From contig NC_009523.1 in NCBI RefSeq assembly GCF_000016665.1, forward strand, positions 2,294,001 through 2,358,000: 64,000 nucleotides of DNA, given 5' to 3'. This document shows positions 48,888 to 58,582 of the stretch, one piece after another (position 1 is the stretch's first letter; each line of letters starts with the position of its first letter). The notes under the pieces are model-generated. The model saw only the letters and a list, made by a program, of their open reading frames with translations, was not told where the DNA came from and searched no databases. The position numbers and the translations under genes were made by a program. The stretch comes from Roseiflexus sp. RS-1. GTDB taxonomy: Bacteria; Chloroflexota; Chloroflexia; Chloroflexales; Roseiflexaceae.

Positions 48888-49892
48888 ATGACAGCAGCCG
48901 AAGAGAAGATGCAGGATGTGTTGTCGCCTGAAGAGTTCCGCCAGCGCGCGCTGGCGATTGAAACCGAAATTGCGCAGGTGATTGTCGGTCAGCGCGAACT
49001 GATCCGGCAGACGGTCATCACCCTGCTGGCGGGGGGCAACGCGCTCCTCGAAGGGGTGCCGGGGCTGGCAAAAACCACCCTGGTGCGCACGCTCGCCGAT
49101 GTGATCGACTGCTCCTTCAGTCGTATCCAGTTTACTCCCGACCTCATGCCGGCGGATATTGTCGGTACGACACTCATCAGTGAAGATGGATCGGGGCATA
49201 AGACATTTCGGTTCGAGCCGGGTCCGATCTTTGCCAATCTCATCCTGGCGGATGAGATCAATCGCGCAACGCCGAAAACCCAGAGCGCTTTGCTGGAAGC
49301 GATGCAGGAACATACGGTGACGGTCGCCAAAACCATCCATCGTCTCGAAAGTCCGTTCTTCGTTCTGGCGACGCAGAACCCGCTCGAAATGGAAGGCACC
49401 TATCCGTTGCCTGAAGCGCAACTTGATCGCTTTTTCTTCAAGATTCTGATCCCATTCCCCACTGCGGCGGACCTGGTTGAAATCGCCAACCGCACAACCA
49501 GCGCGCGTATGCCGCAGGTGCGCAAGGTGGCCAATGCGGCGACAATCCTGGCGATGCAGCGTTTGGCGCGCTCGGTTCCTATCGCCAGTCATGTGCTGGC
49601 GTATGCGGCGCGCCTGATCACGGCCACGCATCCCGAAGATAAGGACGCGCCCGCCGTCACCAGACAGTATGTGCGGTACGGCGCCAGCCCGCGCGGTATG
49701 CAGGCGCTCATTCTGGCAGGCAAAATCATGGCGCTCCTCGATGGACGCTACAATGTCGCCTTCGCCGATCTGCGTCAGGCGGCGCTTCCCGCTCTCCGTC
49801 ACCGCGTTATCCTGAATTTCGAGGCGCAGGCGGAAGGAGTCTCGCCTGATGATATCGTCAGGCAGGTGGTCGAATCCGTGCGCGCAGAGTGA
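48888..49892 (+). CDS. MoxR-family AAA ATPase
   Basis: 334 aa with Walker A GVPGLAKTT near residue 57, Walker B ILADEINRATP, and the MoxR segment TQNPLEMEGTYPLPEAQLDRF. It acts as a chaperone-like ATPase together with the DUF58 and VWA proteins encoded next. Complete length. Confidence 0.93.
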   Translation: MTAAEEKMQDVLSPEEFRQRALAIETEIAQVIVGQRELIRQTVITLLAGGNALLEGVPGLAKTTLVRTLADVIDCSFSRIQFTPDLMPADIVGTTLISEDGSGHKTFRFEPGPIFANLILADEINRATPKTQSALLEAMQEHTVTVAKTIHRLESPFFVLATQNPLEMEGTYPLPEAQLDRFFFKILIPFPTAADLVEIANRTTSARMPQVRKVANAATILAMQRLARSVPIASHVLAYAARLITATHPEDKDAPAVTRQYVRYGASPRGMQALILAGKIMALLDGRYNVAFADLRQAALPALRHRVILNFEAQAEGVSPDDIVRQVVESVRAE

Positions 49893-49941
49893 GTTCAGAC
49901 CATTCTGCTGGCGTCGGTCTTGTGTGTGTCATGGTGCATCG

Positions 49942-50832
49942 GTGACAACCTCCTCTGCACAACCGTTGTTCGATTCGGCGTTTCTGCGCAAACTGGATCG
50001 CCTGGCGCTGCTGACGCGTCGCGCAATGGTCGGCGACATCCAGGGGGAGCGGCGCAGTCCGCGACGCGGGTCGTCGGTCGAGTTCGCCGATTTTCGCCCC
50101 TATGTCCACGGCGATGATATTCGCCAGATCGACTGGAACCTGTATGCGCGGATGGAACGCTTCTTCCTCAAACTCTTCGTGGCGGAGGAAGAGTTGACGA
50201 TCCATCTGCTGGTCGATAACAGTGCGTCGATGGATTGGGGCGACCCGCATAAATTGACCTATGCCCGCCGTCTGGCGGCGGCGTTTGGGTATGTTGCGCT
50301 TTCGACGCTTGATCGAGTGACGGTTACGGCGTTTGCAGCGGGCGCTGGCGCGCAACTCCGCGGTGTGCGCGGCAAAGCCGGGGCGCTGCCGTTGTTCGCG
50401 TTTCTTCAGCGCCTCCAACCTGGCGGCTCGGGAGACCTCGCCGCTGCCTGCAAACGCTATGTGCGCACCGCCATCAATCCGGGACCGCTGATCCTCTGTT
50501 CCGACCTGCTCGATCCGCACTGGGAGGAAGCGCTGCGCGCGCTGGGGTCGCGCCCGTTCGAGATAACCCTGATCCATATTCTGGCGCCGCAGGAATTGCG
50601 CCCGCAACTCGATGGCGATTTTCGTCTGCTGGACGCCGAGACCGGCGAGGCGGTCGAAATCACCGCCGATCTGGAAACGTTGCAGCGCTACCTTGAGCAT
50701 CTCCGCGACTGGCAGGAGTCGATTGAGCGCTTCTGCCACGGACGTGGTATCACATATGTGCAAGTCGATACGGCGCAACCGGTCGAGGAGTTCATTCTGA
50801 CGATGTTACGTCAGCGCGGCGTGTTTCGTTGA
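49942..50832 (+). CDS. DUF58-family protein with degenerate VWA fold
   Basis: About 296 aa with the DUF58 signature VEFADFRPYVHGDDIRQIDW and a VWA-like DNSASMDWG. The GTG at 49942 is a tentative start; the in-frame codons upstream overlap moxR and look non-coding, and no strong ribosome site is seen. It is the partner of MoxR in metal-centre or membrane-protein assembly systems. Confidence 0.85.
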   Translation: MTTSSAQPLFDSAFLRKLDRLALLTRRAMVGDIQGERRSPRRGSSVEFADFRPYVHGDDIRQIDWNLYARMERFFLKLFVAEEELTIHLLVDNSASMDWGDPHKLTYARRLAAAFGYVALSTLDRVTVTAFAAGAGAQLRGVRGKAGALPLFAFLQRLQPGGSGDLAAACKRYVRTAINPGPLILCSDLLDPHWEEALRALGSRPFEITLIHILAPQELRPQLDGDFRLLDAETGEAVEITADLETLQRYLEHLRDWQESIERFCHGRGITYVQVDTAQPVEEFILTMLRQRGVFR

Positions 50833-50847
50833 TCGCGCAGGTGTCGT

Positions 50848-52782
50848 ATGTCGCTGCTCGCACCGCTCGCCCTCCTCAGCGCCCTTATCGTGGGTCCACT
50901 GATTGTGGCGATGTATCTGTTGAAACTGCGTCGTGAGGAACGTCGCGTCTCTTCGACGTTCCTGTGGCGACGCATGGTGCGCGATGTCGAGGCGAATGCG
51001 CCCTGGCAGCGTCTGCGGCGCAACTGGTTGCTGCTCCTTCAGTTGCTGATCCTGATTCTGCTGGCGATTGCGCTGGCGCGCCCCTTCTTCCTGACGACCG
51101 GCATCAGCGGGCGGAACCTGATTATCATTCTTGATCGCTCGGCGAGCATGGCGGCGACCGATGTCGCTCCATCACGTCTGGAGGCGGCGCGTCGCCAGGC
51201 GCAGACGCTGGTTGAACAACTGCCCGAAGGCGGGCGCGCAACCATTATTGCGATTGGCGGGCAGATGGAGGTGGTCGCTGCATCCACCACCGATCGCCGC
51301 CAGATGAACGATGCGATTCGTTCGATCACCCCCAGTGTCGGCAGTCGCAGCGATCTCTCGCAGGCGCTGGCGCTTGCTGCTGCGTTGTCGGCGCGTGAAC
51401 CCGATAGCGAGGTCGCCATCATTTCCGATGGGAATGTGCAGGTTCCAACCGATATCCTGGTTCCGGCGACCGTGCGCTACTTCCCCATCGGTCAACGCGG
51501 CGAAAATATGGCGATCAGCGCGATGACCCTGCAACCCGGACCTGCCGGTCAAACGCTGTTCGTCCAGGTGACCAGGTATGGTTCGGCGTCGGTCACGCGA
51601 CGGCTTGATCTGTACCTCGATGGTTCGCTCTTCAATGCGTATGAACTGAACTTCACCGCTGACGATGCGCCGGGAGCCTCGCAGACCGTTATCGTCGATA
51701 TTCCGGCTCAGGTGCGCGTCGCCGAAGCGCGTCTCAACGCTGCGCCGAATGAGGACTACCTTCCGACTGATGATCGCGCGTGGGCGGTGAGTCAGGCGGG
51801 CGCTGGCATGAATGTGCAAATCGTCGGTCCCGGCAACCGGTTTCTCACAACGGCGCTCGCGCTGCTGCCCGGCGTTACGGCGACCAGCGCAACAACAGCG
51901 TCAGGTGCGGTCGATCCGGCGCCACAGGTGACGATCTTCGATCGGGTCGTGCCGGAAACATTGCCGACCGGGAATCTGTTCTTTATTGCGCCGCCGCGTT
52001 CAACCGATCTCTTTTCGGTGACCGGCGTCGTCGAGTTTCCGCTGTTGCGTCCGGCGCCATCCGCAATTGAAGGACAGACGCCGCCGCTGTTGCGCAATAT
52101 CAGTGTGAGTGACGTGAATGTCCTGCGTGCGATGCGGGTCGAGCCGGGGATATGGGCGCGTGTGCTGGTCGAGGGGGATGGCAGCCCGATGCTGCTGGCT
52201 GGAGAACGTGAAGGACGTCGGATCGTGGTGCTGGCATTTGCGCTCCAGGACTCCGATCTGCCGCTCCAGGTCGCATTTCCGCTGCTGGTCTCGAACATTA
52301 TTGGCTATCTTGCGCCGGGCAGCGGTCTTGAAGCGTCGCAGATCACGCCGGGACAACCGCTGATCGTGGCGGTTGATCCCTCGGCGACTGCGGTGCGTGT
52401 GGTGCGACCGGACGGGCGCGTTGAGGCGGCGCAGGTTCAAGACGGGCAGGCGATCTATGCCAGCACCGGGATGATCGGACCCTACCTGGTTGAGCAGGTG
52501 CGCGGCGATCAGGTGATCGAACAGCGTCGCTTCGCCGTTAATCTGTTCGATCCAGACGAATCGAACATTGCACCGGCGAGCGAGTTGCGCGTGTCGCAGG
52601 TGAGCGGTTTGCAGCAGGCAGTCACCCGTGAACAGGTCGGGCGCCAGGAGATCTGGCGCTGGCTGGCTGCCGCAGCGTTGCTGGTCGTCGTGGTCGAATG
52701 GCTTGTGTACCAGCGGAACAGCCTGGCGTACCTGCGGCAGCGTTTCCGCCACATGCTTGCTGCGCGTCGCCAATCGGCGTAG
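50848..52782 (+). CDS. BatA-like VWA membrane protein
   Basis: 644 aa. The BatA-type N-terminus carries two membrane helices (LALLSALIVGPLIVAMYLL and LLLLQLLILILLAIALA), then a VWA domain with intact MIDAS (LDRSASMAATD) and a C-terminal helix near residue 605-625. It is probably a surface or periplasmic-side adhesion/assembly factor working with MoxR. Confidence 0.87.
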   Translation: MSLLAPLALLSALIVGPLIVAMYLLKLRREERRVSSTFLWRRMVRDVEANAPWQRLRRNWLLLLQLLILILLAIALARPFFLTTGISGRNLIIILDRSASMAATDVAPSRLEAARRQAQTLVEQLPEGGRATIIAIGGQMEVVAASTTDRRQMNDAIRSITPSVGSRSDLSQALALAAALSAREPDSEVAIISDGNVQVPTDILVPATVRYFPIGQRGENMAISAMTLQPGPAGQTLFVQVTRYGSASVTRRLDLYLDGSLFNAYELNFTADDAPGASQTVIVDIPAQVRVAEARLNAAPNEDYLPTDDRAWAVSQAGAGMNVQIVGPGNRFLTTALALLPGVTATSATTASGAVDPAPQVTIFDRVVPETLPTGNLFFIAPPRSTDLFSVTGVVEFPLLRPAPSAIEGQTPPLLRNISVSDVNVLRAMRVEPGIWARVLVEGDGSPMLLAGEREGRRIVVLAFALQDSDLPLQVAFPLLVSNIIGYLAPGSGLEASQITPGQPLIVAVDPSATAVRVVRPDGRVEAAQVQDGQAIYASTGMIGPYLVEQVRGDQVIEQRRFAVNLFDPDESNIAPASELRVSQVSGLQQAVTREQVGRQEIWRWLAAAALLVVVVEWLVYQRNSLAYLRQRFRHMLAARRQSA

Positions 52783-52783
52783 T

Positions 52784-55582
52784 ATGAACGTTTCGTTCAT
52801 TCATCCCGATGCCCTCTGGCTCTTGATCGTGTTGCCGCTGCTGTGGGGCGTTGCGTTGATCGCGCCGTCGACCGGCACCGCCTGGCAGCGGCGGATCGCG
52901 CTGATCCTCCGCACCCTGATGGTTCTGGCGCTCATCGGTGCGCTTGCAGGCGCGCAGGTTGTGCAACCTCCCGCTTTCACCACCACTATTTTTCTCCTCG
53001 ATGGCTCGGATTCGGTTGCAGTGTCGCAGCGTGTCCGCGCCGAGGCGTTCATCGCACAGGCGCTGGCGTCGATGCCGCCGGATGATCAGGCTGGCGTGGT
53101 GGTCTTCGGGCGGGAAGCGCTGGTTGAGCGTATGCCGTCGCCGGAACGCACCTTTGGCGCACCGGCGGTGCGTCCGTCTGGCAGTGCAACCAGTATTGCC
53201 GATGCGTTGCAACTCGGTATGGCGCTGCTTCCCGCCGAAGGGCATCGACGGCTGGTGCTCCTTTCTGATGGCGGCGAAAATCGGGGGTCTGCCCGCGAGA
53301 TTGCGCAACGCGCGGCGGTTGCGGGGATCCCTATCGATGTTGTGCCGCTCAGTGGCGTCGCTGATGGTCTCGATGCGCAGATTGTCAGTGTGACGCTGCC
53401 ATCGACCGCGCGTGAAGGTCAGCGCCTGCCGTTGCGTGTCGATCTCGAAAGCAATGCGCCTGCCACAGGACGCCTGATCGTGACAGGACCTGATGGAGGA
53501 ACGGTCGCAACCATACCGGTCGATATCGGCGCTGACCGGCAAACGATCTCCATCCTGCTTCCCGAAGCGCCGGCTGCATTCAATCGCTACACCGTGCGTC
53601 TCGATGTCCCCGGCGATACCCGCGCACAGAACAACGCGGTCGAAACCTTCAGCGTCGTCAGAGGCAGACCGCGCGCGTTGCTGGTTGCGCAGTCGCCCGA
53701 AGATGCAGCCGGTCTGGAACGTGCGCTGCGCGCCGCCCAGATAGATGTCGCCGTCGTCGCGCCAGCGGCAATGCCCGATACGCTGCTGGCGATGAGCCAG
53801 TACGATGCCATTGCTCTGGTGAATGTCCCCCGTCGTGCGTTCTCCGAATCGACGCTGCAACACCTGGCTACATACGTCCATGATCGCGGCGGCGGTCTGA
53901 TCATGGTCGGCGGACCACGGTCGTTCGGTCCAGGCGGCTGGCGTGGTACGCCAGTCGAAGCGGCGCTGCCGGTGACCATGGACATTCCCATCTACCGCAC
54001 AATGCCGCCGGTCAGTGTGGTGATCGTCATCGATATTTCAGGCAGCATGGCGATGACCGAGGATGGCATTCCCAAACTGTCGCTGGCGCTCGATGGTGCG
54101 CGACGGATTGCATCACTGCTGCGCGACGAGGATGAACTGACCATTCTTCCATTCGATGACCGTCCGGGGGTCGTCGTCGGTCCGCTTCCGGGATCGCAGC
54201 GCGACAAAGCCATCGAACAGATGAGTCAGGTGCGCCTCGGCGGAAGCGGTATCAACATCCATGATGCGCTCGTGGCGGCGGCGAGGTACGTTCGCGCCAG
54301 TGACCGCCCCATTCGCCATATCATCACGATCACCGATGGCAATGATACCGTGCAGCAGGAAGGCGCGCTCGACATTGTGCGCGCGCTGCGCGATGAGCGC
54401 GTCACCCTGACCTCGATTGCCGTCGGGCAGGGCAGCCATGTGCCGTTCATCCGCGATATGGCGGCGGTCGGCGGCGGGCGCACCTTCCTGACCGAACGCG
54501 CCGCCGATCTTCCCGACCTGTTGTTGGATGAGGCGGAAATGATCATTCAACCTTCGATCATTGAAGGGGTTGTCACACCGTTGCGCGGCGCGCCGCATCC
54601 TGCGATCCGCAGCATTGACGCAGCGCCCGTTCTGTATGGCTATGTTTTGACGACGCCGCGTGACACCGCGCAGGTGGCGCTCGTCACCCCGGAGGGGGAT
54701 ACGTTGATGGCAGCGTGGCAGTATGGTCTGGGACGCTCAATCGCCTGGACGAGCGATTTCAGCGGGCGATGGGCGAAGGAGTGGGTGGCGTGGGATCGGT
54801 TCCCGCAGTTCGGCGCGCACCTCTTCAACTGGCTCCTGCCGCCGCAAACCGATGATGTTCTGAGCATTGCAACGCACCCATCGGGCGACACGCTGACGAT
54901 CGAGACCATTGCGCGGAGGCCCGATGGGTCCCCATGGAGCGGCTTACTCGTCTCTGTGCGTCTCATCGCGGCTTCTGGCGAGGTTATCGAAACCGTGCTG
55001 CGTGAAGTCAGCCCTGGTCAATACCGCGCTGCTCCGGATGGCGTGCCGCCTGGAGCGTATCTGGTTCAGGCGACCGCGCAGGACAGCCAGGGCGCGCTGG
55101 TCGCGGCAGTGACGGGCGGGGCGGTCATGCCGCTCAGTAGGGAGTATCGCAGCCAGGCGGGGAACCGCCATCTTCTCGAAGAACTGGCGCAGATCACCGG
55201 CGGGCGGCTTGATCCGCAACCACGCCAGGTGTTCGAGCGGGGTGGCGAAACGCGCGGCGCTGTGCGCGAGGTGGGCCTGCTATTGATCGTGCTGGCGCTG
55301 ATCCTGCTGCCGCTTGACATTGCCGTGCGACGCCTGCCGCTCCAGCGCGGAATGATAGTCGCCGCGCTGCGGAAGGTCGGTCTGAGTGCACATACAGGGC
55401 AGTTCGAGACGCAGGCGGCGCCGGTTGCTGTTCCGTTCTCGCCGTCTCGCTCTGAATCGGCATCGCGTCCAGATCCAGCAGGGGAAGCACAGGTGCCCCC
55501 TGCTGAACTGGAACGTCTCCGCGCAGCGCAGGAAGCGGCGCGGCGGCGGCTACGCGGCGAAGATGCCGACGTGCGCCGCTGA
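52784..55582 (+). CDS. Large double-VWA membrane protein with a GATase1-like segment
   Basis: 932 aa starting MNVSFIHPDALWLLIVLPLL, right after the previous stop. Two N-terminal helices are followed by a first VWA with a weak MIDAS (LDGSDSVAV, near 71), a glutamine-amidotransferase-like segment (GGGLIMVGGPRSFGPGGW), a second VWA with canonical DISGSM (near 416), and a last membrane helix near 830-850. Only the second VWA should bind metal. It ends the MoxR operon. Confidence 0.87.
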   Translation: MNVSFIHPDALWLLIVLPLLWGVALIAPSTGTAWQRRIALILRTLMVLALIGALAGAQVVQPPAFTTTIFLLDGSDSVAVSQRVRAEAFIAQALASMPPDDQAGVVVFGREALVERMPSPERTFGAPAVRPSGSATSIADALQLGMALLPAEGHRRLVLLSDGGENRGSAREIAQRAAVAGIPIDVVPLSGVADGLDAQIVSVTLPSTAREGQRLPLRVDLESNAPATGRLIVTGPDGGTVATIPVDIGADRQTISILLPEAPAAFNRYTVRLDVPGDTRAQNNAVETFSVVRGRPRALLVAQSPEDAAGLERALRAAQIDVAVVAPAAMPDTLLAMSQYDAIALVNVPRRAFSESTLQHLATYVHDRGGGLIMVGGPRSFGPGGWRGTPVEAALPVTMDIPIYRTMPPVSVVIVIDISGSMAMTEDGIPKLSLALDGARRIASLLRDEDELTILPFDDRPGVVVGPLPGSQRDKAIEQMSQVRLGGSGINIHDALVAAARYVRASDRPIRHIITITDGNDTVQQEGALDIVRALRDERVTLTSIAVGQGSHVPFIRDMAAVGGGRTFLTERAADLPDLLLDEAEMIIQPSIIEGVVTPLRGAPHPAIRSIDAAPVLYGYVLTTPRDTAQVALVTPEGDTLMAAWQYGLGRSIAWTSDFSGRWAKEWVAWDRFPQFGAHLFNWLLPPQTDDVLSIATHPSGDTLTIETIARRPDGSPWSGLLVSVRLIAASGEVIETVLREVSPGQYRAAPDGVPPGAYLVQATAQDSQGALVAAVTGGAVMPLSREYRSQAGNRHLLEELAQITGGRLDPQPRQVFERGGETRGAVREVGLLLIVLALILLPLDIAVRRLPLQRGMIVAALRKVGLSAHTGQFETQAAPVAVPFSPSRSESASRPDPAGEAQVPPAELERLRAAQEAARRRLRGEDADVRR

Positions 55583-55587
55583 CCGAT

Positions 55588-56622
55588 TCAGGCTGCCAGC
55601 GCCCCCGTGCGACCGATAGTTGCGTTGCTCCAGTGGTCGATCAGCGTGCTGGCGTGCTGCTGCATCCACGCCGAAAGACGCTTCCCCTGCGCCAGCACTG
55701 CCGCGTGGTAATCGGGCGCTCCTTCCGGCGTCGAGATGACACGTCCGAGTTCGCTGCGCAACCAGAGAACCTCGATCAGCACCGGCAACGCAGCGACTTC
55801 GCCAGGGAGCAGCGGCGCAATCTGCCCATAACTGCACACCAGGGTGATCGTCTGCGCAATATCCAGCGGACCGCGGAAGACGCCCCACGACGTCGCTTCA
55901 GATGGCAGCGGTCTGGTCGTAAACCCGACCAGCGCATCCGCAAGATCAACGATTCGCGCATCGTGTTCGACCTGGTCGAAATCGAGCAGCGCCACGACCC
56001 GATCACCGGCGAAGCGCACATTATCAGGGTGCATATCGCCGTGAATCAAGACCCGCGGCAACGCCGCGTAGACCTGATCGGGCATTGCACTGCGGAGTGC
56101 AGCCGCGCGGGCGTCGTACCAGGCGAGATCGGCGTGCAGTTCGCCCATCACGTCTCGTTCATACAGCGTCTCAGTCAACGCGGTAATACGCGCCGGTGCA
56201 TAGCGGGGTAGCGTCTCGTTCCCGGGAGGGGGAAATTCAGCAACCGCCTGGTGATAACAGGCGAGCGTTGCGCCAACCTCCGCGATCTGGCCGGGACGGT
56301 GCGGATCGAAATCCGTTCCGTGAACATACTCCTGAACTTCATAGATCCGCCCGTCAATAATAGTGACCGTTGATCCGCCAGCGTTCGGAACGAGACGCGC
56401 CGTGGGAAATGATCGCTGACAGAGATGATCGATCAGGCGATGCCGGTAGCAAATTGCAGCCAGTGAAAACCGGTGATGATTGCGGCGTACCACGAAGCGC
56501 CCGCATTTGGTGACGACGATGGCGGTCTCATTAACAAATCCGTGCCCTGCGGCTGCGATTCTTTCGACTGGTCCCAGGTTGTACCGGGACAAAACGTGTG
56601 TGATATCAGATGATGTCAGCAT
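55588..56622 (-). CDS. Aminoglycoside phosphotransferase-family kinase
   Basis: 344 aa. Catalytic loop LIHGDMHPDNV and the metal-binding LLDFDQVEHD mark the APH/choline-kinase fold. The N-lobe is FVVRRNHHRFS. The substrate is unknown; homoserine or a sugar amine are as likely as a drug. It converges on the VWA gene with a 5-nt gap. Confidence 0.88.
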   Translation of the reverse strand: MLTSSDITHVLSRYNLGPVERIAAAGHGFVNETAIVVTKCGRFVVRRNHHRFSLAAICYRHRLIDHLCQRSFPTARLVPNAGGSTVTIIDGRIYEVQEYVHGTDFDPHRPGQIAEVGATLACYHQAVAEFPPPGNETLPRYAPARITALTETLYERDVMGELHADLAWYDARAAALRSAMPDQVYAALPRVLIHGDMHPDNVRFAGDRVVALLDFDQVEHDARIVDLADALVGFTTRPLPSEATSWGVFRGPLDIAQTITLVCSYGQIAPLLPGEVAALPVLIEVLWLRSELGRVISTPEGAPDYHAAVLAQGKRLSAWMQQHASTLIDHWSNATIGRTGALAA

Positions 56623-56774
56623 TGTTTTATGATGTGCCGGGGCGCTTCATTGCACTCAGATGCCCGTTCGCCTGCCGCAAGCGATGTCGGACGGGGAGCG
56701 GGGGCGTTATACCGGGTATTGTGCGGCGGCGGCTGAAGCGTTCGCCTCACAATGCCCGACGCTCTTCTGAGCGA

Positions 56775-56802
56775 GCGGTAAAGCCTGCGCTGCCTTTACC
56801 GC
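56775..56802. terminator. Perfect 9-bp hairpin at the end of the flavodoxin gene
   Basis: GCGGTAAAG and CTTTACCGC with a 10-nt loop, directly after the stop of the minus-strand flavodoxin gene. There is no T-run, so its strength as a terminator is uncertain. Confidence 0.5.
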
Positions 56803-57299
56803 TATGACCACGGCAATATCTCCTGTTGCGCGCTAGTTTCAGGTTTTAATCGATCCATCAGCGCCTGTACGAACGCATTAATTTTGGCGCGTTCCACAGG
56901 CGTTATCCTTGACCATGGTACGAAATCCGGCACTGGCAGGATGACCCTCAACGGGGGAACAATCAGTCGCACACCGCGCTTCGTCAGCATGTTGACCAGT
57001 TCATCGACGCCGGATGGTCGTTCGTCCATGGTTTGCGTGCCAAAAACTGCTACTGCCATACGCTTGAGACGGCGTTCTGGAATGGTCTCGACCAGATGCC
57101 GCATGCGCCGGCTGGCGTGATGAGCGTGGGTGAAACTCCCCAGCACCAGCAGGTCACATCCAATGGTATCGCTGGCAGTTACAGCAACTACCGGCGCGCA
57201 GATCACGTGTGAAGCGCAGGACGAGATCTGGTCGGCGATGAGTCTGGCGATTTCGCGATTGTGCCCGAACCAGGATGCGTAGACGATCAGGGTTCGCAT
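56802..57299 (-). CDS. Flavodoxin-like protein
   Basis: 165 aa. The N-terminus MRTLIVYASWFGHNREIA is the FMN phosphate-binding strand-loop-helix of flavodoxins, and LLVLGSFTHAHHASRRM occupies the second loop. ATG at 57299 is chosen because GAGGTG lies 7 nt upstream. It could be a flavodoxin-domain protein like those acting in protoporphyrinogen oxidation, but that is a guess. Confidence 0.82.
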   Translation of the reverse strand: MRTLIVYASWFGHNREIARLIADQISSCASHVICAPVVAVTASDTIGCDLLVLGSFTHAHHASRRMRHLVETIPERRLKRMAVAVFGTQTMDERPSGVDELVNMLTKRGVRLIVPPLRVILPVPDFVPWSRITPVERAKINAFVQALMDRLKPETSAQQEILPWS

Positions 57300-57402
57300 G
57301 GCATGCACCTCGGTTGCATTCGCACCTCATTGTGCTCCCTTTGAGCATACCATAGCGCCATTACGGTGCAGGCATGGTCTGGCAACTGCCTGTGAAGGTC
57401 TC

Positions 57403-57461
57403 ATTACGCAGTGCGTTATCACCAGCGTGGAAGGTGAATATTTCTTTACGCAGTGCGTTAT
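57403..57461. promoter_or_regulatory. Two identical operator-like boxes, 42 bp apart
   Basis: ATTACGCAGTGCGTTAT (57403-57419) and TTTACGCAGTGCGTTAT (57445-57461). Each is an imperfect palindrome (ACGCA/TGCGT arms). The 42-bp offset is four helical turns, so a protein could bind both on one face. They lie between the flavodoxin start and the candidate RNA. Confidence 0.5.
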
Positions 57462-57527
57462 ATTGCTTAACTCAGAATTGTCGTTTCTCAATGCCGCACT
57501 GCGGCATGGGAGTGCTATACTTATACT

Positions 57528-57685
57528 CGGTTGATGGACCTGTCGGGTTGGGCAAAGGCGGTTGGCGGAGAGCCGCGTTTGCCGTATCGCTCGGAGCGAC
57601 GCCCGACTGAGCCGCAACCCACGGTGGCCGCCCCCCAAAGCCACGTGTACTGGCGTCGGCACCCCCGCCGGCGCCAGTTGTTTTT
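57528..57685 (+). ncRNA. Candidate structured non-coding RNA
   Basis: About 155 nt following tandem TATACT boxes (57516-57527) and ending in a strong terminator, with no ORF I can support. Predicted helices: GGTTG (57529) with CAACC (57615); GTCGGG (57542) with CCCGAC (57602); GCAAAGGCGG (57552) with CCGCGTTTGC (57573); TCGCT (57587) with AGCGA (57595); GTGGC with GCCAC before the terminator. This nested, multi-branched fold plus promoter and terminator is what a stable RNA would show. I do not recognise the family; 6S-like or a lineage-specific RNA are options. No good -35 box is visible. Confidence 0.5.
57650..57685 (+). terminator. Rho-independent terminator
   Basis: CTGGCGTCGGC, loop ACCCCC, GCCGGCGCCAG (11 pairs with one U-G), followed by TTGTTTTT. 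It ends the candidate RNA. Confidence 0.85.
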
Positions 57686-58029
57686 ATAGCGGTTCTCAGA
57701 TACGTTGAACCTTACTTCGTGCGCCTCCGGCGGGCTGATGGAGATTGAGAATGTATTCCGCTATCCCCCGCTAGCCGTGGGGCTGAAGCCCTCGGCTAGT
57801 CAAGGCGAAGCCCGCCTGCGCGGGCTATACCGGATTATTTCTTCAAAGACCATAAGCCCTGGCTGAGGTCGGGCAAGCCCTGCGGGCTGGATCAACCCAG
57901 GTTCCCCCGGCATATGGCAAAGGTAACTGAGACGCCAGCCCAGCAGGGCTTCCACGCGCTCAGGGAGGGCTTTAGCCCGCACGTGCTGCGATCGTCCGAG
58001 CAGGTTCAACCTCTATGAGAACCACTATA
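57685..58029. repeat. Dispersed element copy 3 with nested palindromic MITE
   Basis: The ends are inverted repeats: TATAGCGGTTCTCAGATACG at the left, TATAGTGGTTCTCATAGAGG reading in from the right. Inside lies a third copy of the palindromic MITE (57737-57855, GATGGAGATTGAGAATG to CAAAGACCATA). Two of the three outer copies therefore carry the same inner element. Confidence 0.6.
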
Positions 58030-58560
58030 AGGGGCGCAGTCGGGGCGCAGCGGCGCAGTCGGGGCGCAGCGGCGCAGTCGGGGCGCAGCGGCGCGGCGGG
58101 GGGCGGATGGTAGGGGCGCAGCCACGCTGCGCCCGTACTGGCGGAGGGGGGCGCAGCGGCGCAGTCGGGGCGCAGCCACGCTGCGCCCGTACTGGCGGAG
58201 GGGGGCGCAGCGGCGCAGTCGGGGCGCAGCGCCGCTGCGCCCGTACTGGCGGCGGGGTGGCGCAGGGGCGCAGTCGGGGCGCAGCGGCGCAGTCGGGGCG
58301 CAGCGGCGCAGTCGGGGCGCAGCGGCGCGGCGGGGGGCGGATGGTAGGGGCGCAGCCACGCTGCGCCCGTACTGGCGGAGGGGGGCGCAGCGGCGCAGTC
58401 GGGGCGCAGGGGCGCGGCGGGGGGCGGATGGTAGGGGCGCAGCCACGCTGCGCCCGTACTGGCGGAGGGGGGCGCAGCGGCGCAGTCGGGGCGCAGCGGC
58501 GCAGTCGGGGCGCAGGGGCGCGGCGCCCGTACAGGAGGCGCAGCCGTGCTGTGCCTGGCG
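58021..58560. repeat. GC-rich minisatellite
   Basis: About 530 bp of mosaic tandem units: GGGGCGCAGTC, GGGGCGCAGCGGC, GCCACGCTGCGCCC and GTACTGGCGGAGGGGG recur many times in changing order. Three frames on one strand stay open only because the unit has no stops, so I do not call a gene. The higher-order unit of about 55-110 bp repeats at least four times. Confidence 0.85.
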
Positions 58561-58582
58561 GGTATTCCCGCCCCGCATTCAT

